A stretch of DNA of 64,000 nt from Xenoacremonium recifei (taxonomy: Eukaryota; Ascomycota; Sordariomycetes; Hypocreales; Nectriaceae), in contig WOFQ01000060.1 in NCBI GenBank assembly GCA_012184525.1, forward strand, positions 160,720 to 224,719, written 5' to 3'. A program made the translations under genes and the position numbers. Below are positions 12,616-23,453 of the stretch, one piece after another; positions within the stretch are counted from its first letter, which is position 1, and every line of letters begins with the position of its first letter. The notes under the pieces are model-generated. The model did not search any database and had not been told where the DNA came from. It saw only the letters and a list, made by a program, of their open reading frames with translations.

Positions 12616-13238
12616 CGACTTATCATGAGTTCATAACACCAAGCATGTTTCCTTTTGATCCCCTAGCTTTGCGAATACTGGCGTGAAAGTCCGTATATGC
12701 TATCAAAAATATAGCAATAGTTGATGAGCATCTCATCAGAGTTTCTTCTCGCCAAGTACTTCCAAATCAGGATAGCCAAGTCAACACCGGAATGGGCCAA
12801 CAAGTGCTCCGCCATAGAGTAAGCCCCAAACATTGGCGAGCAAAATAACCTTGAAATCCTTCTACTAAAATGGAAGATGTAATTTACCTCGTTGCGGGTC
12901 TTGTAAGCTTATTGTGACTATGTCATCAAAGACCAGAAATGGGACCTGGCTCATGACACTTACCTTTGGAGACAAGGGCACTTGGTCCAGCGACTCCAGC
13001 CCATCTAGGTTCATTGGACATGACCGCATTCATGTCTTAGACTAGACAAATGGCTCTTTTTGTTATTGAGACGTCATAAGCGCACCGCCGATCTGATTTG
13101 AGTGGTCATTCAAGGCAGAGTGTGCGTCAGATATGAATATAAATACTTCTGCTCCTCCTACACTGAATCGTGGATATCTTGAATCTCATCCATAGATATC
13201 AATTTCCTCAACATAATTTCGTCCTGACCCAATCAATC
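12616..13238. other. intergenic region upstream of the secreted hydrolase
   Basis: No coding region recognised. A TATA-like element lies near its right end. Confidence 0.5.
13138..13145 (+). promoter_or_regulatory. TATA-like element of the S33-type hydrolase gene
   Basis: TATAAATA about 94 bases upstream of the chosen ATG at 13239. Its position supports that start over the in-frame upstream ATG at 13170, which is only 25 bases downstream of the element. Confidence 0.5.
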
Positions 13239-14774
13239 ATGCGCTCAATCACTACCCGCTCTCTTCTCGTCTTTGGTGCCGTTATTTCTATAGCATCGGC
13301 AGCACCGGACATCACATGGTTTCAATGCCCTCCAAACCCTACCCTTGGTCCTGGTCATGGGCTCGATTGTGGTGAGGTTGTTGTGCCGCTAGACCACGAC
13401 CACCCAACGGGAGAGACAATCAAACTAGGGTTCACACGACTCAATGCGACTGGATCGGAACCCCGGGGCAACCTCTTCCTCCAGTCAGGGGGCCCAGGGA
13501 TATCGACCTCACTACAGCCTCGGTACCAAGTTTTCTTCGAAGAGACTGGGAATATTATTTACCGGTATTTCAGTCCAGAACTGCGCGAGGCTTATAATCT
13601 CATCGGTCTCGACATGCGCGGTGAGGGTATGAGCCAGCCTATCTTCTGCGACCCAGACATTTATAACCAGCCCCATACGCTGATGGCAACCGACGAGAAA
13701 TCCTTCGCTCAGCTGTGGGAAAGAAACCGCGCTTTTGCGGAGAGCTGCTACAATATGACCGGCCCGTTCTTCAGATACCTTGGGACTGACCAGGTCATCC
13801 AAGATGTCGACCTTGTGCGGCGTGCACTAGGCGATGAGAAATTCTATTATTTTGGTTACTCTTACGGCACTCAACTTGGAGCTCAGTATGCGGCTCGGTA
13901 TCCCAATGCCATAGGCCGAATGGTCTTGGATGGCAACTTGGACCATTCCATGACGGTACCTCAGTCGTGGATCGAGCTTGCGGTTGCTCTGGAGAATGCG
14001 GTTGAATTCTTCTTCCGGTGGTGCAACACAACGACCAGCTGTGCTCTCTACGGACAAGACCTGCCGGCTATCTGGGACGGCATTATCAAGCACGCCGAAG
14101 ATGGGACGCTTGTGGACGCCCCTTGTGAAGAACTAGGGACATGCAAGACAAATCTGACAGTTGAAGATTTTGTTACAAGTGCACAGGGTGTTTTGTCGAC
14201 CGGAAACCTCAAAAAGAACATACCTGGGGCTACAACTGACTACTTCGTCCTCGCGGAAATGCTTGAGGCCGCTCGTGACGGCAACGCGACTGTCTTCAGA
14301 GTCCCCTATGTCACGAGCAACTCATCCACCGATCTGACCACAGGATCGTTTTACTCCTTCCCAGCCATCTTCTGCTCCGACTGGAACCACTCTATCCGCT
14401 CTGTCGGTGATATGAAAGCCATCGCTGCAGCGGTTCACGCCCTGACTCCCCGAACGCGCGGTCTGGGCACAATGGCTATCGGCCAGGGCGGATGCGTGGG
14501 ATGGCCTTTTGAGCCTACAGATCCTCAGCATCGCCTTGAATTCGACGAAGATGCGAACGTCCCACCGATCATGATTGTAGGCTCGTTTTACGATGAGGCG
14601 ACTAGTGTGCAGTGGTCAGTAGCGCAACGGTGGATGATTCCCAACTCGTTCAATGTTTGGCGTAACGGCGGGGGCCATACGGATTATCACTTCATGGGAG
14701 ATACTCAGAAGGCAATTGATGCGTACTTGATCAACGGCACTATTCCCGAAGATGGTTCCGTGTATCAAACATGA
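13239..14774 (+). CDS. secreted alpha/beta hydrolase, peptidase family S33 (tripeptidyl-aminopeptidase-like)
   Basis: A single exon encodes 511 residues. I start at 13239 rather than the in-frame ATG at 13170 because the later start gives a clean signal peptide (MRSITTRSLLVFGAVISIASA). The nucleophile elbow GYSYGT places the catalytic serine at about residue 208. The likely Asp is near 452 (SFYDEAT) and the His near 480 (GGGHTDY). The oxyanion segment LQSGGPG and the TAP-like C-terminal region fit enzymes that remove short peptides from protein N-termini, or related esterases. Several N-glycosylation sequons are present. Substrate is not determinable; an extracellular nutritional role is inferred. 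Confidence 0.85.
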   Translation: MRSITTRSLLVFGAVISIASAAPDITWFQCPPNPTLGPGHGLDCGEVVVPLDHDHPTGETIKLGFTRLNATGSEPRGNLFLQSGGPGISTSLQPRYQVFFEETGNIIYRYFSPELREAYNLIGLDMRGEGMSQPIFCDPDIYNQPHTLMATDEKSFAQLWERNRAFAESCYNMTGPFFRYLGTDQVIQDVDLVRRALGDEKFYYFGYSYGTQLGAQYAARYPNAIGRMVLDGNLDHSMTVPQSWIELAVALENAVEFFFRWCNTTTSCALYGQDLPAIWDGIIKHAEDGTLVDAPCEELGTCKTNLTVEDFVTSAQGVLSTGNLKKNIPGATTDYFVLAEMLEAARDGNATVFRVPYVTSNSSTDLTTGSFYSFPAIFCSDWNHSIRSVGDMKAIAAAVHALTPRTRGLGTMAIGQGGCVGWPFEPTDPQHRLEFDEDANVPPIMIVGSFYDEATSVQWSVAQRWMIPNSFNVWRNGGGHTDYHFMGDTQKAIDAYLINGTIPEDGSVYQT

Positions 14775-16034
14775 AACCTTAGCCAGACATCATGACTGGT
14801 CGAAACAGAAACTATCGCATACGATTGTTGTTAGTCACTATGCAATTGCTTTAGTATCCTTTAAATTATTGCTTCCAGTCGTTTTTTCTTGTTGACCTCT
14901 TTTGATGTGCCCGTTTTCGTGTAGTGTTGATATTCGGCTCGTTTTGAAACGCTTCTCTTAAGCGACACAAGATGCAGTGAAGACTTTTGAGCTTGTGTTA
15001 ACGTTTGAGATAGAAACTTGTCTAAATTCACTTAGAAAGCTTCACTATGACTTAGTACCTGCAAACACGCAACGCCCGTGCGTGTTCTCAGTAGAGGTTA
15101 TGCATTGATTCATCCCAGCTTTGCTGTGATTTCTGCAGCAGGAGCAAAGCTGCATTTCCTAATTCGGCAGCTGCAGGCAACTTTTCGAGTTCTCGTTTAT
15201 TTGCTCTCTTCGCAAGCTCAATTCGGTACCTCGACTCAAATTCAACGCAAACCCTTTCTTCTCATCCTCTTGAGCTTCACCCTCTCATGGTATTTCTATA
15301 CTAGGTAGGCTGTCTATGATTCTTCGTCTTCTTCCAGCGCTAAACAAGCGCCGCTTCTAAAGTATTCCTATTTCCTTGATCGGCAACTAAAGCATCGGCT
15401 CCTTTACTCCGTAGTCATTTCTCTCTTCCGGTAGGTGCGGAATTCATTTCAAGTTTCGTTCTCATCCTCTCTTCCAACCTTCTCCCTACTCTTCTTCTTC
15501 TCATTCCTTTCTTTATTCTTTGCCTTTCTTTCCTTGCTTTCCATTTGATTGTTCCCCAGTCAGTCAACACAGTGACTCATGAGCACTTGAACACCCCTCC
15601 CCTCCCTCCAATTCACCTTCCACTTTCATCCTTCTTTAGCATCCTCTCTGTTTTTCTTCCTCTCTTTGTTTCTTCTATTTTCTCATTCGGTCCTTCCTTT
15701 CTTCCTGGCTTCACTCCTTCCTTATCCAGCTAACAGAGTGAGTATTTAAATCCTCCCCCTCCCTCAACCTCTCTTCCACTTTCATCCTCCTTCAACATGC
15801 TCCATTATTTCTTTCTTTCTTTTGCCTCTGCCTCCTCACCAGTTCCTTCGTTGCTTCCGGGCTTCACTTGTTCCTTCCTAATTAAGCTAAGGTAGTGAAT
15901 ATTTAAACCCTCCTCCCCCTCCTCCCACCTCTCTTCCACTTCTTCCTCCTTCAACATCCTCGCTCATCTCTTTTTTATTTTATTCCAACCATTCTTTCTT
16001 CATCTGACTCACCTCTAGCAGAACCTTAGCCATC
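14775..16034. other. long intergenic region, right half pyrimidine-rich
   Basis: No gene recognised. From about 15430 to 16020 the + strand is strongly C/T-rich and contains degenerate tandem repeats, annotated separately. Pyrimidine-rich leaders are common in fungi, but this one is unusually long and repetitive. Confidence 0.5.
15572..16020 (+). repeat. degenerate CT-rich tandem repeat, unit about 160 bases, nearly three copies
   Basis: Units start near 15572, 15738 and 15895 (spacing 166 and 157 bases). Each begins GTGA, followed by a CCTCC-rich tract, a CTTCCACTT block and a TCCTTCAACATCCTC-like block. The first two end with a CTTCACT...TTCCTT block just before the next unit. The third copy is cut short just before the start codon of the F-box-like gene, so the array probably forms that gene's promoter and leader. 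Confidence 0.65.
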
Positions 16035-18631
16035 ATGGACGAGGACGACTACGTGAACATCAACCTCACGCCTGAGGGCGAACAGGAACCTCAGGCTGAT
16101 TACGAACGCTCGAGCGACGCCGACGATGTCTCTTCGGTAGCCTCTAACGATAACCAAGAGGACCCGATGGATAGCAACAATGACGGCCAGGACGAATCGT
16201 CCGAGAGGGAGCGCGAGGAGGAACAAGTTGCGTATTCGATGTATGAAGATGATTATGAGGCCATGCATGGCGATGATGAACCATTCATCGAGTGGTTTGG
16301 CGATTGCATTAAAACATGCAAGCCGCATTATGAACGTATTCTACAGAAATACGGCGATCTGCTGCAGAGGTGCTTCCGACAGCAAGAGCAGATCGGGGCA
16401 GACACAGTCCGTAAAAGGGAAGATGCAGCCCGCATACGTGCATTGGAGAAGGAGATTAAGAAGCTTAAAGAAAGGCTCGCCAAGAAAAGGGGAGGGCGAA
16501 GACAGATGATTGTAAGTTCAATTCTCCTGTTGTTCTTTGATCTGAAACTGACCACATATCACAGACGTGGCACGAGAAGCTACGAGACGGCGCACTCAGC
16601 TGGGAGGAACTATGCAAGTTGAGTTTCAAAGAGGAAAACATGTCTCCTCGTGTCACCATGGTCCATCCCGGACTTGTTCTCAGAAAGCCGACAGTGAGGG
16701 AGTTGAGAGGTCTCATCCTGTCGGACGAGAATCAGCCCGAGCTAGCTACCGATCTCGCTACACTGCCGAATTCTACGCACTCACCTTTCAACGGTCTACC
16801 CGTCGACATCCTGATTCGCATCCTGAAATGCGTGCTGGTTTTCGATGGAAAGCTGGTGCATGCAATTTCTCGTCTGGATCCCTACTTTGAGTTGGACGAA
16901 GTCCCCCAGAATATCAACGGCAAGGACTCGCTTCTTCATCGCTTCCATATCGGAAGAGCCTCCTGCAGCATCATGTTCGCTACGAAACCACAAGATCTTC
17001 TGCGTCCTCTTCTGGTGAACAAGCAATGGAGTTGGATCGGCGCCAATCTGTTCTACGGCAGGAACACGTTTGCCTTCTCTTCGATCGGCGAATAGGGTCG
17101 CTTTGCGAAGAATATAGGCGCGAAAGTCCAACGTTTGCAGCACATTGAGCTGCTTTGGGTTGGGTCACAGTGGTTGACCTTCAAACGCAACGATCGGGGC
17201 AAATACACCTCGCGTCGTACTTTTCCTCTCACGTGGCTCGCAGAGGCCATACGACTCCAGACCATCGAAGTGCATCTCCAAGAGTCGCACCAGGAGGTGA
17301 TGCGCCGGCAGCACGAGCCCAAGGGGATCATCAGACACATGAAGAATTTGACCAAGGCACAGGCCAACTATCGTATGAATCGCTCGCTTCGAACACTTCA
17401 GGGCCTCGACTACATCCATGTGCTGCGAGGTGTGCAGAAGATTAAATTTTGGGACTTTGATCAATGGTTGGAGGGAAGAGAGATAAGGGCTGTACGGGAC
17501 TTCACGTTCGTCATGGATGTGAACAACGTTGTGAAGCGAGAGAAAGAACCGCGGAACAAAATTGCAGCTCAACTTCCGAACCTTGCGCCAATGATTGGCG
17601 AGTATGCTCCCGGATTGGAGGAGCTGCGAGCCATTGAAGCAGCACTTGGAGAGGAGGTGCCAGGACGTGGCCCAGCAGATGACAGCGACTCTGAGGACAA
17701 TGGCGATGATGAGGACAGTGACGGCGAAAGCGACGATGATGCTGGCGACGATCCCATCATGAGCACGCCAAATGGTCGTGGCGGCGGTGGCGGTAATGGC
17801 AACAACAGCGGAGATGAAGCCTTCATGAGCGGTGCAAATGGCGAAGGAGAGGATGACGATATCGCCATGGACGATGATAGTGATGAGGATATTGACGATC
17901 AAGATGACGACGAGAATGGAGACGACGCAAATAACCTCATCGTTCCTATGGATGCGCTCACTCTCGACTCTGTTCACAACAGTCGAGAGCCCTCTGCTGT
18001 CGTTGATCTCACTGAAGAGGACGACCATTTGAAACGCGAGACTCGTTCTCCTGCTCTCGACCGTCCGTCTATCAATCCTGATTTCGGTAACCAAGACAAC
18101 CCTCTAGTCTTGGATGATGACTCGGATATTGAGATTGTCGACGCGGAGGAAGAGTCCTTGTTCGTGGAGGATGATCCCATCCTCCCTCCTGCTCCGCCAC
18201 CCACTCCCACCGGCTCAAGAGAGAGTCCCCTGTTCGTCGAAGATCCATCCCACGAAGAAGAAAGACACATCTTCCGCATGAAGGTCGAAAGTCGATCTCC
18301 GCCAGCACTCGACGCGGGCTTCCGTCGCTCAGCATCGCGCATCTCTCAGACCCCTGGCCGTCAGGCTCGAGGTGAGAGCAGCATGTTCGTCAGCCCAACT
18401 CCATGGGGCGACATTGTCCCCCCCAGCGCGGTTGGAAGTCGTCAGAACACTCGTGAGCCGACCAGAAGCACTGCGCCATCAGAGGTGATTGATTTGACGG
18501 CAGAAGATTCCGAGACGACTCGGAAGCGGTCGCAGGAACCGACCGGTGAAGAATCTCAGGCTAGGAAGAGGCCCCGACCTCCTCATTCGGGCCAAATTGA
18601 TTTGGGCGATATTTTCGGATTAGGGGTCTAG
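16035..18631 (+). pseudogene. F-box-like acidic protein gene interrupted by an in-frame TAG
   Basis: Exons 16035-16511 and 16565-18631 form one frame of 847 codons before the final stop, except for TAG at 17093-17095. Exon 1 encodes an acidic N-terminus followed by a charged coiled coil (about residues 130-157). An F-box-like motif (LPVDILIRIL) lies near residue 237. The segment flanking the TAG (FAFSSIGE before, GRFAKNIG after) matches a family I remember from filamentous fungi in which the two sides are continuous. The C-terminal half is Asp/Glu-rich with two SUMO-interaction-like motifs (VVDLTEED near 638, VIDLTAED near 800). It may be a recent pseudogene, a readthrough gene, a base-call error, or rescued by an 81-nt in-frame intron (17015-17095). 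Molecular role unknown. Confidence 0.65.
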
Positions 18632-19329
18632 GATCTTGACATTTGATATGGGAGGCTATAAAATTGGTGATGGGATAGATTTCTGGAGAGTTTCTGACGG
18701 GTTTTAGGGAGATTTCTTTTTTTTTTTTTTCCGGGAGACTTGAGGGTTCTTATAGGTCCGCAGAGAGGAAAGTTATTACTGGGAGATACTGGAGCTCTTC
18801 GGCGAAAATACTCTGGCTTTCTTATTAGAGAATTAGCTTAGTACATTAGGGAGTAGAGCTCATTCGGGATTATTTCAGCTTTAGACAGGTTGTGGATTAT
18901 TCAGAACAATTTCATCAAGATGACACTGCGAAGGTGCTTGAAAAGGGCAGACAATCATGATCATGTCCAAACGTCTATATATAGGTAGGTAGGTCTGGTC
19001 TAGTAATCGTGTCTATGCCGAAAACTTTAACATTGCAGAAACCCAGTACTGAAGAAACACCAACACCGACCCCAAGTAGCCTTCTTCCGAGCCCGAGCGA
19101 CTTGAAACGTAGGTAGGGCGTTGAACCTGGACATAAGACACACGTGAGCATCCCCGTACTTTGACCAAAAGTCCAACTGGTAATCGCTCTGATCTGTCCC
19201 TTCTGCCCGTTTTCTCATGTCGAAAAAGTGCCCTTCTAGACGCTGTGCCGTGTCGCTGCGTAACCGTTCTTTACCTCCGAAGCCTAGCATGCCGCTCCAT
19301 TTTGATCTAATCGCCAAATTTTAAAGCAT
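18632..19329. other. intergenic region with a poly-T run
   Basis: Contains a 14-T run (18717-18730) and a short GGTA-type repeat near 18983. No supported gene. Confidence 0.5.
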
Positions 19330-20594
19330 CTATTGTTGCCACTTGCGGAAGGTGTCCATGACGGTGGTGAAGACGACGAGAAGAATACCACCTCCGGGGC
19401 CGAGACGGAGAACCTGACGTTTCATTAGTTAAAACCACAAGCTAATCGCGGGACATGCGCACCTTGGGCAGGAAACCCTTGTACAGGGCACCGGCTCCCT
19501 CCTCCTTGGCGACAGTGAAGACAGACGGCCAGGCCCAGTTGTACTTGGGGGTCTGACCAGCAACCTTGGGGGTGTTCTGAATTCGGCTCTTGACGACGTC
19601 CATGGGAGTGTTGAGCATGGTACCGACGGTGCCACCAACGGAACCGGAGATGAGGTCGTTGGTCATCTGGCCTTGCTTGGTCTCGGCCTTGGGGAGAAGC
19701 TGTCGGACCTGGAAGATGCAGCCAAAGTAACCGGCGTTCCAGAGGATGTGTCGCCAGAGGGTGCTCTCGAGACCCTGGTAGAGGGTGAGGGGACCCTCGT
19801 TCTTGACCGTCTTGATGACACAGTCGACCATGCCATTGTACTTTCCAGCAGAGGCCTTGTCTTGCAGACGGATCTTGATCAGCTCGAAGGGGACGACGAC
19901 GAAGGACTCAGTGGCTCCAGCTGAAGCACCGGTGAGGATGGACAGAGGCTGGGTCATTTTGGTAACCCCAAACATGTTGCGGTAGACCTTGCCCCATTCA
20001 TCGTTGGCAGCAAACTTGGTAGCTCGCTTGGGAGCCTCCATGAGGATGGGGGCGGAGATACCACGGTAGAGTCGCGAGAAGCTGGAAGCAAAATGTCAGC
20101 CATGATGGCAGGGGGTATGGGAGCAGCGAAGTCGGCGCTGGTCGCAGGGGTCTCGTACCCCTCCTGCTTGATGATCTTGCGGAAGCAGTCAAGCATGCCA
20201 TTGTAAGAATCGGCACCGGCGGCGGAAGTCTGAAGTTGACTGTGTCGGTTAGTCACGGGCGCGCTCGAAGTCGGGGCGTGAGGGCATCGTACACTCGGGT
20301 CTTGACGACGTCAAGAGGGTACCTGCGGCTTTGTTAGCGGACGGAATGCGCCGGCGGATGCGAGGTGTACGAACATCACCAGAATCTGAAACGAGCGAGA
20401 AAATCAGCAGGCACCCTCGAGAAGAAGCAATTGGCGCTTTCGTACCTCCGAAACGCCAGCAATGGCGCCTGGGAACAGAGTCAGCAGAGCATCGTGTGGC
20501 CGACTCGGAGTCGGTCGAGCCGGGAAATTTGGAGTAGCGACGCACCTGCGGCGAACTGGTAGATGAAGGGGAGGGGCTTGTCGTTGTTGGACAT
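19330..20594 (-). CDS. odc1: mitochondrial 2-oxodicarboxylate carrier
   Basis: This inner-membrane carrier exchanges 2-oxoadipate and 2-oxoglutarate and links lysine metabolism to the matrix. Seven exons on the minus strand (20594-20546, 20468-20446, 20385-20375, 20322-20293, 20239-20159, 20081-19463, 19413-19330) give 298 residues, the usual size. The three mitochondrial-carrier signatures are present: YPLDVVKTR, VPFELIKIR and TPMDVVKSR. The N-terminus MSNNDKPLPFIYQFAAG and the C-terminal GPGGGILLVVF block match the ODC subfamily. Exons 2 and 3 are only 23 and 11 nt, and the exon-3 donor reads GTTCGT. Without them the first signature is lost, so I consider them real. Confidence 0.93.
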
Positions 20595-23453
20595 GGTGAT
20601 GATCGATCGGGCGGAGGCGGCACACCGGAGAACGTAGCAGATACTGAGGACGAGGACGAACAAAAGAAGAAGAAAAGGGCATCAACGAGACGGTCGAGGA
20701 GGGAATTTCTTGGTGGTTAGGCTAAGGGACGTTCTTATCGGGTTTAGTGATCAAATGGATGGATGCTACGGGCGGGCAGGTGCTACTGGTGCAGTGGTGC
20801 TAGCCTGTGGCAGGAGCTAAACCCCCACAGTCGGAAGCGTGACCCAGGCGGATCGGCCTGTGGGGACTCTGGAGAGACGGGATAAACACTGAAAACCAAA
20901 ACATCCAAGCGCCGCGGACGGATGGATTGACATCGCAAATCCAGCAGGGTCAATTGGATTATTAAGACGCGCTGGCCATCGACGAGTCGCGCCTCTCCGG
21001 GGCCCCGGGTTCTGCAGTGCATCACGAACAGCTGTGGGCGTTGCTGGGCATGCGCAGAAAGGTACCTGCGACTCCAACTTTTTTTCCCTGCTACTCCAAC
21101 TAACATGCCCTCTGCTCTCTCTCCAACTGCCGCCTCGGGACGCATCCCGAGACTGAAAACCTACCTGCGGGCTCAGGTACCGGCACCAGCAGGAGTAAAC
21201 AGCAGTGTGGGAATAGGCGTTCTGCTCCAGCTTCCCGCCCTCCGCCACCGGTGCACCGGCAGACTCGCCGTTGCTGGCGCCCGCTGTCGCAGCTCGTCCT
21301 CCCCACGCTCTCGGGATCCGCGCCCTCGATGCCGACATTTCGCCAGGCCTCTGCGAACTCTGCAGGGCTGGGCTCGGCTTTTCGCCGTAAGGAGCTACCC
21401 TGGTCGAGTGTGACGCTTCCCTGCAACACGGTGAGTGAGACCAGATCTGGTCGCGTGCGGTGACCTTGTGCCATCGGCGTCATTCCCTCTGGGCCGAAAG
21501 TCCACGTTCGGGACCTTGTCCAGATGACATCCACTGTCTCCAGTCGTCTACGGACTTACTGGCCCTTCACCTTGGCCGCTGTTATGTCGCCCGGTCCGGC
21601 CCCGTCGACCGAAGGGAAGCGGGCAAATCCGTGCTAGATGTCCCTGGTATTCCCACTCGCCGGTACCTGGCATAAGACGCGATATCCCGCCGTCAATCGC
21701 ACAATACCTGCATAGGGAAGGCTTCTGGCTGCATTGGTGCGTCAACACGAGCCGTCAACATTGTCGCGAGCGACCACATGCTCGACATTCCAGTTTCCTC
21801 ACCACCTGAGACACTCGAGTTTTTTCCAGACACCCCCAATTCCCCTCATGCACCTGTTTGGATACCTTACGCCCCGTGGACCTCCAAATGCACATCATCC
21901 AATGGCCATCCATCCGTGGCCGGTCAATTGGGCGGGTGGCGTCCTGCATCCGATGTCAAATTGTTAGAGAAGAACAAAAAGCAATTACCCTTCTTGCTGC
22001 CCTGATCTGAGACGTTGACTGACAGCTATAATTTACTCCGCACAATGCGTTCAGCGGGCCAGGAGAGCAAGCCATCCGCTTGACGATTACAACAAGTTTG
22101 GCCATTATTGCAGGTATCACTCATACAGATCTCTATCCCTTATATCAAACTTACTTTAGACCTTTTAATTAAAACAATTATATATATATATATATATATT
22201 ATTATTATTATTTTAATTAATTTATTTATCAAGTTGCTCAACTTTGATTGCAACATCTGCCTCCTCTGGTGTCTCATCCTTAATATGAACCACGTCGCTC
22301 ATGGCGTCCAGGTCGGACGTCAATGGTGCGCCTTTTCGCATACTTGGCCAATGCCCTCTTGCACACAATACTGACGGTCGACAGGTACTCGCTCATTACT
22401 TCGCCCAACAGATTTGCGAGGTTCGAAAGCGACCGGGCAGAGGCTCACTGCTGGTTCTTGGAAGCTCGAACGTGGATGAATGCCTAACCTCACTTTTTGC
22501 ATTCTACATCAGAGATATTACCCCTAATCACTCATTATCTAAATCGGAAGAGCTATGCAGATGGAAAATATCCCGTGTGAATAATACGACTCCTCGGTAT
22601 TAACTTGAAGCTCCCTCATACAAGTAAACAACCCAGCCACTGACCCGGAAAGCTCAGACCCCGCCAAAAAGCAGAGCTCCCCTTGCACTTGGACCCTGTC
22701 CCGGCCATCCGGCGCTCAGGCACACTGAGCTGAGAGATGATGCTGGATGAACGGGACGAGCCAATCCACCCTCTGCCTCAACCACATGACCATAACAAAC
22801 CAACTCGTCCTAAAAGCTGAGAAGAATGCAGCCTTTCGTGTGCACGAATGAACTGCCAGCCATGTGCTGCTAATAGAGTTGCGATAAGAGCCCTATCTAC
22901 CCTCCAATTCAGCACACCCGTAAGAGGCGAGCCCTGATTGGCTGGCTGGCTGTGCGACGGCAAGCTTCCCCCGGGCAAGACCCTCCGCCGCACCTGCACT
23001 ATGATCGCCTTCACCCACAACTGGAAGGCAGGAGCGCGCGCGTTTTGGCTGACGCGCACAATTGCGACCGGCTGCTCGGGACGTCCTCGCTAATTCTCCT
23101 CTTCACGACCACCTCCATTAATCTCTCCTAATCATCCTATAACAACTCTCTATTACTCCCTGCAGTGTCCCGAAGCACCTATCCCATATCCCAACGTCCG
23201 AGCCGCATCCATTGTAACCCTTTCGACGTAGACAGTCCTTTGTCTGCGAATTAAGTGGCAACTTACACCCCGCCGACTCGACCTCGAATCAACCGAACCG
23301 ACGTCCCCGGCCGAACCACAGATTCGAACCTCGAGGAATCCTCGAGATATCCTTCTCCAGCGCTTCAAATTGCACCTTTAAACAGGCCGTGATCCTCTGA
23401 GAATCACAGCGAGGTGCCGTTTCGAGCGCTTGGAAGAACCCCGCCGCCTGCCC
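20595..23453. other. 2.9-kb gene-free region
   Basis: The left third (to about 21700) is GC-rich, the middle (22150-22250) very AT-rich, the right end mixed. Short open frames on both strands show no domain, signal peptide or splice continuity. Probably promoter DNA for the carrier gene (left) and the ankyrin-RCC1-BTB gene (right). Confidence 0.5.
22180..22238. repeat. AT microsatellite
   Basis: A TA dinucleotide run is followed by an ATT trinucleotide run and TTAATTAA-like sequence. Simple-sequence DNA, probably neutral. Confidence 0.85.

Noticed and set aside
17165..18094. 309-codon minus-strand frame opposite the F-box-like gene
   Set aside because: Ile/Val-rich antisense image of the Asp/Asn-rich coding strand.
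19027..19317. 96-codon minus-strand frame downstream of the carrier
   Set aside because: No recognisable family, no splice partner, lies in the carrier's probable 3' region.
20783..21700. Several 60-170-codon frames on both strands
   Set aside because: Overlapping frames in GC-rich DNA without domains; open length follows from composition.
23315..23350. tRNA-like GATTCGAACC on the plus strand
   Set aside because: The reverse complement resembles a T-loop, but no pairing acceptor, D or anticodon arms could be placed.
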